Assembly: GCA_037127315.1 (NCBI GenBank)
Contig: JBBBDQ010000346.1
Coordinates: forward strand, 5,727,501-5,791,500
Source of the DNA: Ascarosepion bandense
Taxonomy: Eukaryota > Mollusca > Cephalopoda > Sepiida > Sepiidae
Reading direction: 5' to 3'
Length of the DNA stretch: 64,000 nt
The position numbers and the translations under genes are program-made. Positions within the stretch are counted from its first letter, which is position 1; the number at the start of each line of letters is the position of its first letter. The notes under the pieces are model-generated. The model did not search any database and was not told the origin of the DNA. It saw only the letters and a list, made by a program, of their open reading frames with translations. Shown one piece after another: positions 44,940-55,439 of the stretch.

Positions 44940-45144
44940 TACTCTTTGATAATGGCTTATGTGAGCCGAAAGCTTACACCCGATAAAAAAATCAACAATT
45001 ACTGTGATTTTTGTTGTCTTTCAACGATATCACCATCAAGTATATCAGACGGTATGAACGGATCCTACACAAAATTAATAGACAAAACTTGTCTATATTA
45101 TTCAATGAAACCTGCATTAATGAAAAAATGCTGCCAAAATACAC

Positions 45145-45147
<3 letters not shown>
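44940..45147 (+). mobile_element. Penelope-like 3' tail (family C)
   Basis: Around 44946-44985 it reads TTGATAA, then stem GGCTTATGTGAGCC and GAAA, the family-C hammerhead-like module with one stem mismatch. It then resembles the tails at 59.4 and 62.6 kb ('cattaatgaaaaaatgctgcc' region more diverged) and ends at (TA)n 45148. Confidence 0.6.

Positions 45148-45205
<58 letters not shown>
45148..45205. repeat. (TA)n microsatellite
   Basis: TA tract between Penelope-like tail and hammerhead SINE. Confidence 0.95.
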
Positions 45206-45207
<2 letters not shown>

Positions 45208-45352
45208 TCTTTTACCGAACACTCATAGCCCAGAGGTAGAATCGCCGACTGACGTCAATTCGGTCGAGTTTCATTCCTGGGTTAAAAGCAATCGGAGTCT
45301 AACCGTACTGATGAGCTGTGATACAGCGAAACAGATCTGCTGTCTGCGGATG
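45206..45352 (+). mobile_element. Hammerhead SINE, 5' truncated
   Basis: Starts at (TA)n in the region just before the tRNA-like head ('actcatagcccagaggtag', then 'ggtcgagtttcattcctgg') and continues through the hammerhead to 'ggatgactatata'. The leader of ~150 bases is missing. Confidence 0.9.
45303..45350 (+). ncRNA. Hammerhead ribozyme in SINE, best preserved
   Basis: Stem I CCGTA (45303-45307) with TGCGG (45345-45349, one G-U). Box CTGATGA 45308-45314. Stem II GCTGT/ACAGC (45315-45327), perfect, loop GAT. Box GAAA 45328-45331. Stem III ACAG (45331-45334) with CTGT (45340-45343) and a five-base loop produced by a small duplication, which should make this stem more stable than in the other copies. 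Cleavage position C at 45344. Confidence 0.9.
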
Positions 45353-45889
45353 ACTATATATTACTCTATTGAGCCTTGGTTTTAGGTGGGAAATTGTGTG
45401 TGTGTACTCTAGACGAGCATTTGTGAGCCAATAGCTGCCTTGTTTCATGTGGAGGTAAGGAATTAATTGAATAGCGGGGGTGGGGAATTGAGGGTTTGCT
45501 GTTGTTCAGCACACTTTTGCAGAGCCGCAAGTAATCTTTGGAACCTGACTTGTGAGATGCTATACGATGCTTCGTTTATCTCTGCGAAGAACAGCTTATC
45601 ATCACTTAGAATACGCTTACAATCGTTACAAGCAGAGACAAAGAAGCACCTATTGCGATCAGACGTGTCGCTCTTGTAAAGAAATGATTCCTGTGGGCGA
45701 TGGCAGCCGAGTAAGCAGGAGAAAACAAAGGAAATGAACGAGGTTTTATATATATATATATATATATATATAATGTTAACTTCTAACAAAGGACACCCAA
45801 ATCTTTACTCGAGTTTCACGCTATGGCAATATTCAAATGACTAGAAAAGATCATGAGACCGTGAAAAGACTTGTGCGGTTTTTTATTCC

Positions 45890-45894
<5 letters not shown>
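45353..45894. other. No gene; (TA)n at 45748-45771
   Basis: The ORFs here (45467-45679 plus, 45463-45789 minus) are opposite-strand shadows of one another without recognised domains. Confidence 0.4.

Positions 45895-45987
<93 letters not shown>
45895..45987. repeat. (CA)n (TA)n (GATA)n microsatellite
   Basis: CA to 45924, TA to 45958, GATA to 45987. The short duplication at 45988-46055 ('tctgtcaataaaacttggta' twice) follows. Confidence 0.95.
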
Positions 45988-46094
45988 GTTCTGTCAATAA
46001 AACTTGGTAAAATCGATATCTAGTATCTGTCGATAAAACTTGGTAAAATCGGCAATATCACTTAGCTAAGTGACAAAATTTTAATTGCATTAAT

Positions 46095-46388
46095 TACACA
46101 CACACACACACACACACTCACACAGTGAGAGAGAGAGATATATAGTGTATCGAGGCAGCAAGTAATTTTCTAAACATATGCAGTTAAATATAAGAGACAA
46201 TGAATGTCTATTGTGTTTAATCATGAGCCGTTCTGAACATCGTATTTTTGCTTTAATTTCAGTTGAAACATTTGGATAATTATTAATTGATTTTCTTCTA
46301 AGCTTTCGGCTCATGAGCCATCTTCAGAGAGGTTGTTTGGACTGAAATATTATTACATCGACCATCACCGACGATTTTATTTTGTGTT

Positions 46389-46390
<2 letters not shown>
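46095..46390 (-). mobile_element. Penelope-like 3' tail (family C)
   Basis: Minus strand. CTGAAGA, stem GGCTC/GAGCC (with the two-base loop AT here) and GAAA lie at about 46300-46325. Downstream on the minus strand it matches the other family-C tails ('aacggctcatgattaaaca'). The 5' side abuts the (TA)n at 46391. Confidence 0.8.

Positions 46391-46426
<36 letters not shown>
46391..46426. repeat. (TA)n microsatellite
   Basis: TA tract between the tail and the LINE. Confidence 0.95.
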
Positions 46427-46429
<3 letters not shown>

Positions 46430-47648
46430 CAGTTTTAATTAAGATTTAAATTAAATTAAACAAGTAAGCAGTTGTATGAGAAAACAGTTGTATGGGCGTG
46501 GCACTTCGTCCTACAGCACGAATGCTGGTGTCCCACAAGGCTCTATCCTGGGCCCGACGCTCTTACTTATTTTCATCAACGACCTCCCAGATGAGATCAA
46601 GTCCCAAGTAGGCATCTATGCAGATGACACTACAATATACTCCCGCACCAGTAAGAAACCTGTCGTGGCGGACAGACATTATCTCGCTGCTGACCTTGAG
46701 CAGGATCTACACTCTGTGGTGAACTGGGGCAAGAAGTGGCTTGTCAACTTCAATTCATCTAAGACCAAGCTGTTGTCTGTCAACCATTACAGGCAACCTC
46801 TTTTGCCTCCCATAAGCATGGACCAAGCGATTCTCCCGGAGAGTAATACACTACGCCTCCTTGGACTTACCCTGCCCTCAGACCTCAAATGGAACCACTA
46901 TATTGAATCCATTGCAAAATTTACTGCTAAGAAGGTTGGGTCACTATGTCGATCCAGGATGTTTTTTCCGCCTGAATCTATCCTGCATATATACAAGTCA
47001 GCCATCTGTCCGTGCATGGAGTACTGCTGCCATTTATGGTCAGGCGCCCCTGCCGTTCTCCTCAGTGTTCTTGACAGGCTCCAAAGGAGAGTCTGTAATG
47101 TGATAGGTACTGATCTGGCGGCTCGACTGCAGCCACTTTCCTCCCGTCAAAATGTGGCCTCCCTTTGTCTGTTCTATAAATACTTTCATGGTTTCTGCTC
47201 AGACGAACTTAAGTCACTGATGCCTCCTCAACAGGTGTTTACTCGTGCAACCAGACTGGCAACTGGGTCCCACCCATTCACAGTCAGGTTAGCCAAATGC
47301 AGACGACAATTCTACTCCTGCAGCATCTTCTCTCGCACTTCCCGCCTGTGGAACTCGCTCTCGTATTCTTGCTTTCCTGACGGCTACAACCTCCAGAAAT
47401 TTAAATGCAAAGTCAATACTCATCTACTAACCACTGGACTCTAGCTCTCTCCCCACCCCTGTATAACCTTCCCTTTCTCTCCACCTATGTATCTGTCATC
47501 GCACCTGTTTTCTCAGCTTTCTATTGTTCCTTTCTAACTAGTTTGTACTCCTCACTCTTTTCTAATTAATCTTTTTACATTTATGTAGCCCCATTCACAT
47601 CAGTGGCATTTCCGCCTTGCTCGGGGTGAAATGATTAAAAAAAAAATT
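46430..47648 (+). pseudogene. CR1/Jockey-like LINE, 5'-truncated copy with long ORF
   Basis: The 322-codon open frame 46476-47444 begins inside the reverse transcriptase. 'GVPQGSILGPTLLLIFIND' at residues ~19-37 and 'YADDTTIYS' at ~50-58 hold the conserved motifs. It continues through the connection domain ('LRLLGLTLPSDLKWN') and the C-terminal region ('CMEYCCHLWSGAP', 'LDRLQRRVCNVIG', 'LWNSLSYSCFP') to its natural stop. The 3' untranslated part ends 'ccttgctcggggtgaaatg' plus A-rich tail at 47648, the same terminus as at 7.9, 8.74 and 53.26 kb. The absence of stops makes this the youngest LINE copy in the window. The first two thirds of the element are lacking. Confidence 0.9.
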
Positions 47649-48779
47649 AGAAAGTGCTAAATACATGCTTGAAGGAAGGTGAATATTCAACATATAGAGC
47701 ATTTAGATATTTAGGTATAGACGATCCGCCGAGTACGCCGCTATGGTTTCTACCTGTTCAGTTTCTTTTAGTCAGTTAAGTGGGGTTGTGGAATTCAAAG
47801 GGTTTAATTCGTAACAGCTTCACTGTGGTGGATAGGAAAATAAAAATTAAAATGAACCTTATTCTTCACTTTTACAAAATTTCACAATGATGTGTGAAAT
47901 CCTGGTTTTTCCTAATTAGAAAAAGGATTGACCATATGCTGAAAGAAAAAGTCGGGAGAGGATTTTGCAAGTAGATGTTAAATTGATTTTCTGACCAACA
48001 GAATCTGATAGCAGGACTAAAAGTGACTTAGCGATCCAGTGCAAAAATCTGAATTACTATAAAGGCTTTGATCAGATCAGTGCCAGTCAGTCAGTGATAG
48101 AAGCAGCAGAGACGACAATCTAAAATGTAACAGAAGCTTCAAGTGACCTAGGGCATTCGTCATCTTTCCCCTTTTTTCTCGTGTGCTGATTCCTTTTACT
48201 TCTTCTTCTCCGCCTAAAGACATTCCTACCAAACAAACAAACACTCATACATACATACATACATACATACGTACGCATAAACTCTTTCCAACAAATTACT
48301 ACTACGAACATTTCTTCAACAATTGATACCCTTAACACATTACTTGTTTCTCATTGAAAATTAACTACTACCTATTCTTGTTATTCTTTTCTTCTAATAA
48401 ATTTCTATTTTAACATGCAAAATGTATATTTTTATTCTTCCACTCTTCCATACTATTCTACACGAATTCACACATTCCAACCTGCAACCAATCTTCTAAT
48501 GATGATAATGAAAATAACCTGGTTATTCTGGATAAAACTTGTAAGCTGTTGGGATTATAACACAAGGCCGAATCGAGAAATATTAACCATCTCCATATGG
48601 CTTGACCACAATTCACAACTTCAAGCTTTTTACGACATCCTAATTCTCTTAACCAACTCTACCCTCTTAACTCATGCCCCTACAAATCATTGACTTACTT
48701 TCAATTGGTTAACCTAACCCAATCCTTTGAATTCCACAACCTATCTTCTTTGACTGGATAGGGTAACAATTTTTATAAA
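47649..48779. other. No gene; weak inverted ends
   Basis: 'gttgtggaattcaaagg' at 47785-47802 is inverted at 48724-48741, possibly terminal repeats of an unknown element. A run of CATA units lies near 48246-48270. No coding motif. Confidence 0.4.
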
Positions 48780-48965
48780 TTTCTATATATATAACATTTC
48801 CTAACAATAAAATATTTCACTGCTTGATGAGATACTAAGTAGTACCGAAACACAACAGCACGTGTATTGCAGTGACTATGTCTTTATTATAAACACTTAG
48901 ATGAATATTGCTCTGTTAAGTATCGAGCACTCTTCAAAAAAGAAAATACTACGAACAGGGGACTG

Positions 48966-48966
<1 letters not shown>
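48780..48966 (+). mobile_element. Penelope-like 3' tail (family D)
   Basis: Contains the hammerhead at 48818-48874, then 'gaatattgctctgttaagt' and 'gagcactcttc' as in other tails, and ends at (TA)n 48967. Confidence 0.7.
48818..48874 (+). ncRNA. Hammerhead-like ribozyme, one core change
   Basis: Stem I CACTGC (48818-48823) pairs perfectly with GCAGTG (48869-48874). Next is TTGATGA (48824-48830; the usual box begins with C), a 4-bp stem II TACT/AGTA, GAAA 48847-48850, and stem III ACAC (48850-48853) with GTGT (48862-48865), then A at the cleavage position. The C-to-T change or one inserted T in the first box probably weakens cleavage. Confidence 0.7.

Positions 48967-49008
<42 letters not shown>
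48967..49008. repeat. (TA)n microsatellite
   Basis: TA tract abutting the inverted Penelope-like fragment. Confidence 0.95.
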
Positions 49009-49009
<1 letters not shown>

Positions 49010-49045
49010 TTCTAGGTTAAATGGTGGGTTGAACCAGATAAGGAA
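49009..49045 (-). pseudogene. Penelope-like element D: inverted piece
   Basis: On the minus strand this short piece encodes 'LIWFNPPFNLEV' and then runs into (TA)n. In the related proteins the residues 'TKIG' follow directly. Here they occur on the plus strand from 49050. Confidence 0.75.
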
Positions 49046-49480
49046 GAAAAAAAAAATAGAAGCAAAAACAAAAATAGGACAAATATTTTTTAAACTGATC
49101 AATAGACACTTTCCAAAAAGCTCAGAACTAAACAAAATTTTTAATAGGAATACAATCAAATTGAGTTATAGCTGTGCTAGTAATTTAGAAAATTTTATAA
49201 AGAAACAAAACGAGGAAAATTTAAATAGCATTGTACAAAACAAGATCATTAATAAAGAATGTAACTACAAGGACAAAAATAAATTCAAGGACTTTGTAAT
49301 ACAAAAGAAGTCATGATAAAGCAAAAGTACATGACTTAAATGATCTAAATAAAACATATTTCTGATCAACCAAAGATACTTTTAAAATCATATGGTTTAA
49401 TTACAGGTCTACATTTTAAAAAAAACTTAAAAAATTGCACAAAATTGGCTAGCCACCTGCGGAAATTGAAATTAAAAGAG
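49046..49480 (+). pseudogene. Penelope-like element D: linker and GIY-YIG remnant
   Basis: The plus frame 49029-49316 gives 'TKIGQIFFKLINRHFPKSS', 'FNRNTIKLSYSCASNLENF' and 'KECNYKDKNKFK'. Further on, in other frames, comes 'YF*STKDTFKIIWFNYRST' (49350-49415, the GIY-YIG core as in element B) and 'NCTKLASHLRKLKLKEY'. Stops and frame shifts are present. Confidence 0.8.
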
Positions 49481-49555
49481 TATTGATAAAAAATAACGTT
49501 CAAACAAATAATTTCAAATTGTCGGTTGTTTATAGCCATTTCGTTAATCTTGTTA
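49481..49555 (+). repeat. Dispersed repeat R4, end portion
   Basis: 'aaaaaataacgttcaaacaa' to 'ggttgtttatagccatttc' matches 58840-58885. Confidence 0.65.
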
Positions 49556-49680
49556 TATATATATTGTCATCCGCAGACAGATCTGTTTCGCTGTATCCCA
49601 GCTCATCAGTACGGTTAGACTCCGATTGCTCCCTAACCCAGGCTCGAAACCCGACCGAACTGGCGTCAGTCGGCGGCTAG
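49556..49680 (-). mobile_element. Hammerhead SINE, 3' part
   Basis: Minus strand. Hammerhead 49570-49615 has CTGATGA, GAAA and ACAGATCTGT intact, stem I CCGTA/TGCGG, and stem II with one terminal mismatch. The tRNA-like head is cut in its B box/A box region near 49680. A short TA run (49554-49564) borders it. Confidence 0.88.
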
Positions 49681-49854
49681 TGCTATTTGGATTTGGTTTT
49701 TTAATTTAAGAATTACAAATCGAAAGTCTCACCTGTCACATATCACAACAAAGACCGTAGAACGTATGCGATGGCATTGTTTTATTTATATACAATGGAG
49801 AATGTTAGGTTGTAGAGTAATTTTTTTTTTTACTCATGAACGGTTAGAAAAATT
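49681..49854. other. No gene recognised
   Basis: Short AT-rich spacer. Confidence 0.4.
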
Positions 49855-50110
49855 TTCTACTACGATCATCACCGTTTTTCACATAATACACTAATGCTTC
49901 TGAAGAATAGTGACGTGAGTCAAAAGATTAGACTAAATATTTTAGAAACTTCGTTCATCAACAACTTTCGTTTTTGCAAAGGATTATTAAAAATTTGTAA
50001 AGGAAGATTATCAAAGTGAATAAATACAACATGTATATAAGCTTCAATAATATATAGCAAAGGCTATTATCTTCTGCCTCCTGGTAAGAGTCCGTCTCAC
50101 ACGCGTTCCT
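49855..50110 (+). repeat. Penelope-like tail (family E), first copy
   Basis: About 255 bases that recur in the same orientation at 51458-51720. At 49900-49924 it has CTGAAGA, GAC/GTC stem with a GTGA loop and AAAA in place of GAAA. It lies just 3' of an RTE LINE end, as the second copy does. Confidence 0.7.
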
Positions 50111-50119
50111 ACACCAGAG

Positions 50120-51400
50120 AACCAGATGAACACCTTCTTCTTCATGTGCCGTGTTCCGTCAGGAAGCAGGCGACCATGGACTTCCACTTGGCCCTGTCTC
50201 TTGTCGCTCTTAATATTTTTCCTCTTGGTATCTCTCCTAAACATCGCCCCGCTATCCAATTACTCCATCCTATCAAGTAAGTATCACTCTGATTTTCTTT
50301 GTCTCTTTTTCCTTCTATCCCTCCTGTGAGTACTAAATTCTCCAGGGCCTCTTTCCTCATTACGTGTCCGATGAACCTTATCTGTCTCTTCTGGATGTTA
50401 AGCATGATTTTTCTTTCGTTTGGATATTCTTCAACATCTCATTGTTGCTCGCATTCTCACTCCATGTTATCCTCATCATCCTTCTGTAAAACCACATTTA
50501 TGTTACCTTAAGCCGCTCCTTTGTCCTTGATAAGATCGTTCAACATGAAATTACATACAGAAGGATAGATATCACATAGCAATCCAGCACTCTTTTCTTC
50601 ATTTCCATTGAGATTTTTCTGTCTCTCAGCACTATGGTTTATCTTTGACATGCGTGTTTGTCCATACAAATACGTCTTCGAATTTCACTGACACACTCTG
50701 TCAGAATGCTTCCCAGGTATTTAATTTTCTTTACTTGTTTTATTTTAGGTTCTTCGACACGTAGTTGCCTTTTTGGGGGGCTCCTTTTTGTTGATGACTA
50801 TACATTCAGTTTTCTTGAAGTTTATATTGTTTTTTTTCTCACTTTTCCTACCTTCTGTAGAAGGTCCCGCATTTTCTTCTCCGTGTCTGCTATCAGCACC
50901 GTGTCATCCGCTTATCTTACATTGTTAAGACTGTGGCAGCCAATGCTGAATCCAGGCAGCGGTTTAATTTGTCCCAGCATTGTTTCGTTGTATAAGTTGA
51001 ATAAATCCGGTGAGAAAACACATCCTTGTTATACGCCCTTTTCTATTTTTGTATAACCGCTGAATTCACTTCCTATCCGTAAATAAGCCATTTGCTGCTA
51101 ATATAAATTCTTGATTATCTTAACGTCTTTTCCGAAAATGTCGAGTTTGTCAAGCATCTCTATCAAGTTTTTGTGGCGTACTTTGTCAAACGCCTTTGCG
51201 TAGTCTATAAATCACAGATAAAGGCCCTACTGCGTTTGTATTGCTCTTTCAGATAGCATTAGAAGTATGAATATTGCATTCTTTATCCGGGTATCTTTAA
51301 CGAAGCCATACTGTTCTTATTCCTATCTCTGGGCGGATTCTGGAGCGTGTTATGTTCATCAGAATCCTGATGATGAATTTTGTCGTGTGACTCATTAAGC
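50120..51400 (-). pseudogene. RTE-like LINE, reverse transcriptase and C-terminus (copy 1)
   Basis: Minus strand. The upstream part (about 51250-50900) reads as the palm with 'CVFSPDLFNLYNE' and '*ADDTVLIADTEKKM', where the Y of YADD has become a stop. Then 'NFKKTECIVINKK' (near 50800). The end frame 50142-50405 gives 'LNIQKRQIRFIGHVMRKEA' and 'RDRAKWKSMVACF'. It ends with 'GTRHMKKKV' sequence, a (GAA)-like terminus. 5' truncated and full of stops. Confidence 0.85.
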
Positions 51401-51457
51401 TGAAGAGAATTAAAACACTGAAGAAGCAGCCTTGATCATCATTATGTTTTTTGTTTT

Positions 51458-51720
51458 TAGATTTTCAGTTTCACATAATGCACTAATGTTTCTGAAGAAA
51501 ACTGACATGAGTCGAAAGATCAGACAAGGCCATTATAAGAAGTTTACAAACTTCGTATACCAACAACTTCCGTTTTTGCAAAGGATCATTAAAAATTTGT
51601 ATAGGAAGATAAACAAGGTGAATAGATACAAAATGTACATAAGTTTTAGTAGTAAATAGCGGAGGGCAATTGTCTTCTGCCTCCTAGTACGATTTTGTCT
51701 CGCTCGCGTGTCTGCCTCTG
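51458..51720 (+). repeat. Penelope-like tail (family E), second copy
   Basis: Same block as 49855-50110. At 51492-51517 the module is better kept: CTGAAGA, stem with GAC/GTC, loop ATGA, and intact GAAA. Confidence 0.7.
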
Positions 51721-51954
51721 TAAGTTTGTTAAAAACCAAAATAATGGCAGTGGAAAACGAAAAATACAAACTTGTGACTAGTTTATTTTGAATAACAAAT
51801 TTATAATAAAGTAAAAATGAAAAGATAAAAGAATATGACAAAGCATCCTAAGTAAAACTGTGGATATAAATGTCTAAAGGGGTTAGCAAATAATTTTTCT
51901 AGATGAATATATTATAAAGCTTACGGTGCTATTCTCAGAAGGAAAGAAAGTTGT
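51721..51954. other. No gene recognised
   Basis: Short AT-rich spacer. Confidence 0.4.
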
Positions 51955-53200
51955 TCTTCTTCTATGTGCCCTGTCCCTTCAGGACGTAGGTGATCATGGC
52001 TTTCCACGTCTCTCTATCCCTGTTGGCTCTTAGCACGCCTTTTCCTGTTACACCATGCAACCATCGTTCCATCATCCACCTGATTAGGTCCTTCAAATAC
52101 GTTATCCGTTTCTTTCCTCTGTCTCTTTTTCCCTCTATCTGGCCTGTTAGTGTCAGGTTCTCCAAGCCCTCCTTCCTCACTGCCTGTCCCAGGAACTTCA
52201 GCTGTCTCTTTCTGATGCTCAGTATTAATTTACTTTTTGTTTCCATCATTTTTATGACCTCATCATTGCTCACATGCTCGATCCATGATATTCGCAGCAT
52301 CCTTCTGTAGTACCATATTTCAATTGCTTCAAATTTTTCCTTTATCTTTGATGATATTATCCAGCATTCACTGCCATATTGAAGAACGTAGAACAATCCA
52401 GTCCTCTCTTCCTTGTTTCTAGCGAAATTGTCCTGTTTCTTAATACTTTACTCAATTTTGGAATGCTTCCTTCGCTATGCCAATTCACCTTCGGATCTCT
52501 GTGTCGCACTTTCCGTCTTCTGTTATAACACTTCCCAGATATTTAATTTTTGTACGTATTTTCTATTATCCCTGACCTGTATTTGGCATATTGGGCTGAC
52601 CTTTTTTCTGATGACCATGCATTTGGTTTTCTTGCAGTTTATTTGTAGTCCTTTCTTGTCACTCTCTTCAGCTACCTTCTGTAGGATATGTTGTAGTTTC
52701 GTTTCTGTCTGCTATCAGCACTGTATCATCTGCGTACCTTAAGTTTAAATTGTGTCAAATCCAGACATCACTTCTAGGGTCTTCAAAATATTCTCTCTGT
52801 AAAAGTTGAACAGATCCGGTGAAAAGACACATCTTTGTCTTACGCCCCTTTCTATCTTTGTATATCTGCTGAATTCGTTTCCTGTCCATATACAAGCGGT
52901 TTGCTGCCAGTAAAAATTCTTCCTTACTCTTAAGTCTTTCCCAAATATGTCCAGGCTGCCGAGTATCTCCATCAATTCTTTGTGGCGTATTTAGTCAAAC
53001 GCCTTTGCATAATCGATAAAGCACAGGTAGAAGACCTTCTTCATTTGTATTGCCCTTTCAGAGTGCATCCTAATCATAAATATGACATTCCTAGTTCCAG
53101 TGTCTTTGACGTAACCTCACTGTTCTTGTTCTATCTCTGGACTGATTCTGCTTATCGCTCTATTCATCAGGATTGGGACGATCAATCTTGAGAACAGTGT
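51955..53200 (-). pseudogene. RTE-like LINE, reverse transcriptase and C-terminus (copy 2)
   Basis: Minus strand. Frame 52745-52975 has 'TKIERGVRQRCVFSPDLFN' (reverse transcriptase motif before the catalytic YADD). The region near 52720 should hold 'RYADDTVLI', partly frameshifted. The end frame 51962-52396 (144 codons) reads 'QYGSECWIISSKIKEKFEA', 'RKRQLKFLGQAVRKEGLEN' and 'KAMITYVLKGQGT' to the natural stop, then (GAA)n. The two copies differ markedly, so they are separate lineages or an old duplication. Confidence 0.88.
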
Positions 53201-53254
53201 GTAAACAGTCAATACGTGGAGAAAAGTGTTCTCTTTTGAGAATTGTTTTATAAT

Positions 53255-53300
53255 GTTTTTCCCCTCCAGGAAGGCAATATTGCCACTGATGTGCAGTGTG
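53255..53300 (-). mobile_element. CR1/Jockey-like LINE terminus fragment
   Basis: 'ggcaatattgccactgatg' resembles the terminus seen at 7.9 and 8.75 kb. Only the last ~45 bases are present. Confidence 0.6.
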
Positions 53301-53431
53301 TAAAATAAGAGTAGAATGTTGAGAAAGAGGAACAACTTACAGGGGGGTCAAAAAATAGATAAGAGAAGGATGAGAACCCTGCTGTGAAGAGAGCTGTATG
53401 AGAGTAGAGTGGACTGCGTAAAGGTGTTACC

Positions 53432-54715
53432 ATGCCTAAAGCAAGCAAATTTACCAAAGTTGAACGTTCTCGAATTCTAGAATTCCATAAGCAAGGTTTG
53501 TCACAGCGGGTATTCACAGCTAAGGTAAATCGCAGTAAAACTGTGATTTGCAAATTTCTAAAGAACAGTGAGAATTATGGAAAAGCAAAATCCTCTGGTA
53601 GGTCCCAAAAAATTTCTCCTGCATTGAGTAAGAGAATAAGATGGGTTGTTATGAAAGAGGGGGGACTTTCTTCTAGTCAAATTAAGGCAGTCACCGATGC
53701 TGATTGCAGTTCCGTAACAATCAGATGACACTTAAGACAAAAAGGCATGGTAAATAAAAAGCGTAAACAAATTCCTCGGCTGCTTCCACGTCACAAGGTG
53801 GACCGCTTAAAGTTTGGTTGTGAATACCAAACATGGGACGTTGAGAAGTGGAAGAAATTTCTGTTTTCTGATGAGAAAAAATTCAATCTAGATGGTCCTG
53901 ATGGCTTCCAACGATATTGGCATAACAAAAACATGCCTCCTGAAATTTTCTCTGCACGTCATAGTGGTGGAGGATCCCTAATGGTATGGGGTGCCTTTTC
54001 TTACAGAGGGACGATGGAGCTCCAGGTGGTGCAGGGTTGTCAAACAGCGGCTGGTTATGTTAGCATGCTACAAAAAGCATCATTGATGATGGAGAGCCAT
54101 CGTTTGTGTGTGGATGGATGGTTATTCCAACAGGATAATGCTGCAATCTATGCTACAAGACGGACCTTGACCTTTCTACAAGAAAATGGAGTTCATCTCT
54201 TGGGACATCCTGCATGCTCACCAGACTTGAACCCAATTAAAAATGTTTGAGGATGGATGACAAGAGATGTTTATCGAAATGGTAAACAATATTCAACAAA
54301 AAATTAACTTCGTGAAGCCATCTTCAGAAGCTGGAGCAACATACCCCGCACCTTAATGGAAACGCTTATTTCTAGCATGCCCGACAGAATTTTTGAAGTG
54401 ATCAAAAGCAGTGGAGGTAGAACTCATTATTAAATTTGGTTGTTGAATGTTTTCATACACATTTTATACATGTTTTGTACAATTTCGTAGAATTTTTGTC
54501 TCTGGTCTTATAATTTTGATCATGTGTAAATCGCCTCATTTTATAAAAATGTAAATTTCTAAATAAAACGTTTGGAATATATCTTTTTTTCCATAACCTT
54601 TTAGATTGTAGTATTGGTAACCTTAAGTGGTAGGAGTTTAAAATCTATCCGTAAAAAAATATTTCTTTTTAAAGATTTTTAAGTGGTCTTAAAATTTTGA
54701 TCAGGAGTGTATATG
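53432..54715 (+). pseudogene. Tc1-like transposon with inactivated transposase
   Basis: One continuous frame from ATG at 53432 to TAA at about 54432 (333 codons), interrupted by in-frame stops at 53726-53728 (TGA, expected R), 54248-54250 (TGA, expected W) and near 54303 (TAA). The N-terminus has paired helix-turn-helix sequence ('ERSRILEFHKQGLSQR', 'ISPALSKRIR'). The DDE domain shows '[15 protein letters not shown]' (first D), '[12 protein letters not shown]' (second D) and '[10 protein letters not shown]', where the third acidic residue expected at IEN is K. The 3' end carries 'ggtcttaaaattttgatcag', a typical Tc1 terminal sequence, near 54680-54705. A similar phrase lies at 54505. I could not find the matching 5' terminal repeat. 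Confidence 0.92.
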
Positions 54716-55080
54716 CTAGGTATACAAGATAATCGTGTATTTTTAGGCAAGGAGACTAAGAGAAGGATATATCTGAAAACCTAGAAGTTATCGGAATACC
54801 ATTCGCCTATCTCTCCAAGCATTGCATGGTAATTCATATATGATTAATACAAGAAATCCTGATGGATTACGTCCTGAAGAAACAGAGAAGTTTAGAAATG
54901 ATCGGGTGCTTTTACTGTGTATTTAAAGATTCTGGAAAAGATACAAAGATGAATGTTATTGATCTTGACTTATTATCTCCTCTTCTTTTTCACCATCCTT
55001 CGAACGTAACACAATCTTCCTGTGCCTTTCATGAAATATTCTTTCTATGGTCTTTCCTATCTGTTACCTAGATTTTATGG
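54716..55080. other. No gene recognised
   Basis: The short ORF at 54862-55071 has no known domain. 'aaatcctgatgg' and 'cgtcctgaag' echo sequence at 55390-55415. Confidence 0.4.
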
Positions 55081-55375
55081 ATTTAAGCGCAGTACTAGTT
55101 TGACGATAGTTTCACAGTGTTATAACTAAAATGGCCAGGCATAACCGTGAGCTAACAGATTCTTCTGTCACTTGTAAAACACTCTTCCAGCTTCTTTCTT
55201 TCCAATCTGTTATTCAAAAAAATGAAATGGATTGTCATTCGTTATCTTTTGTCTTCTTAATTCTTGCTTCTTTATTGTTCTCTCTGTTAATACTTTTTTC
55301 TCATTATCTCACTCTCAGTAGAAATTGCATTTTAGCTTTGTTTAGGGAGAAATGATTAAAAAAATTAAGTGTTGA
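55081..55375 (+). mobile_element. Possible LINE 3' terminus, diverged
   Basis: The last part ('gcattttagctttgtttagg' then 'gaaatgattaaaa') looks like a mutated version of the terminus at 47.6 kb. The reading frame (55131-55355) is not convincing. Confidence 0.4.
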
Positions 55376-55439
55376 TAAGAAATTTCAGGTGAATCCTGAT
55401 GAACTACGTTCTGAAGAGACATAGCAGCTGAGTTTTAGT

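Noticed and set aside
47785..48741. 18-bp inverted ends that might define a ~957-bp transposon
   Set aside because: Only the short ends match, no target duplication or internal motif is visible; kept as a note only.
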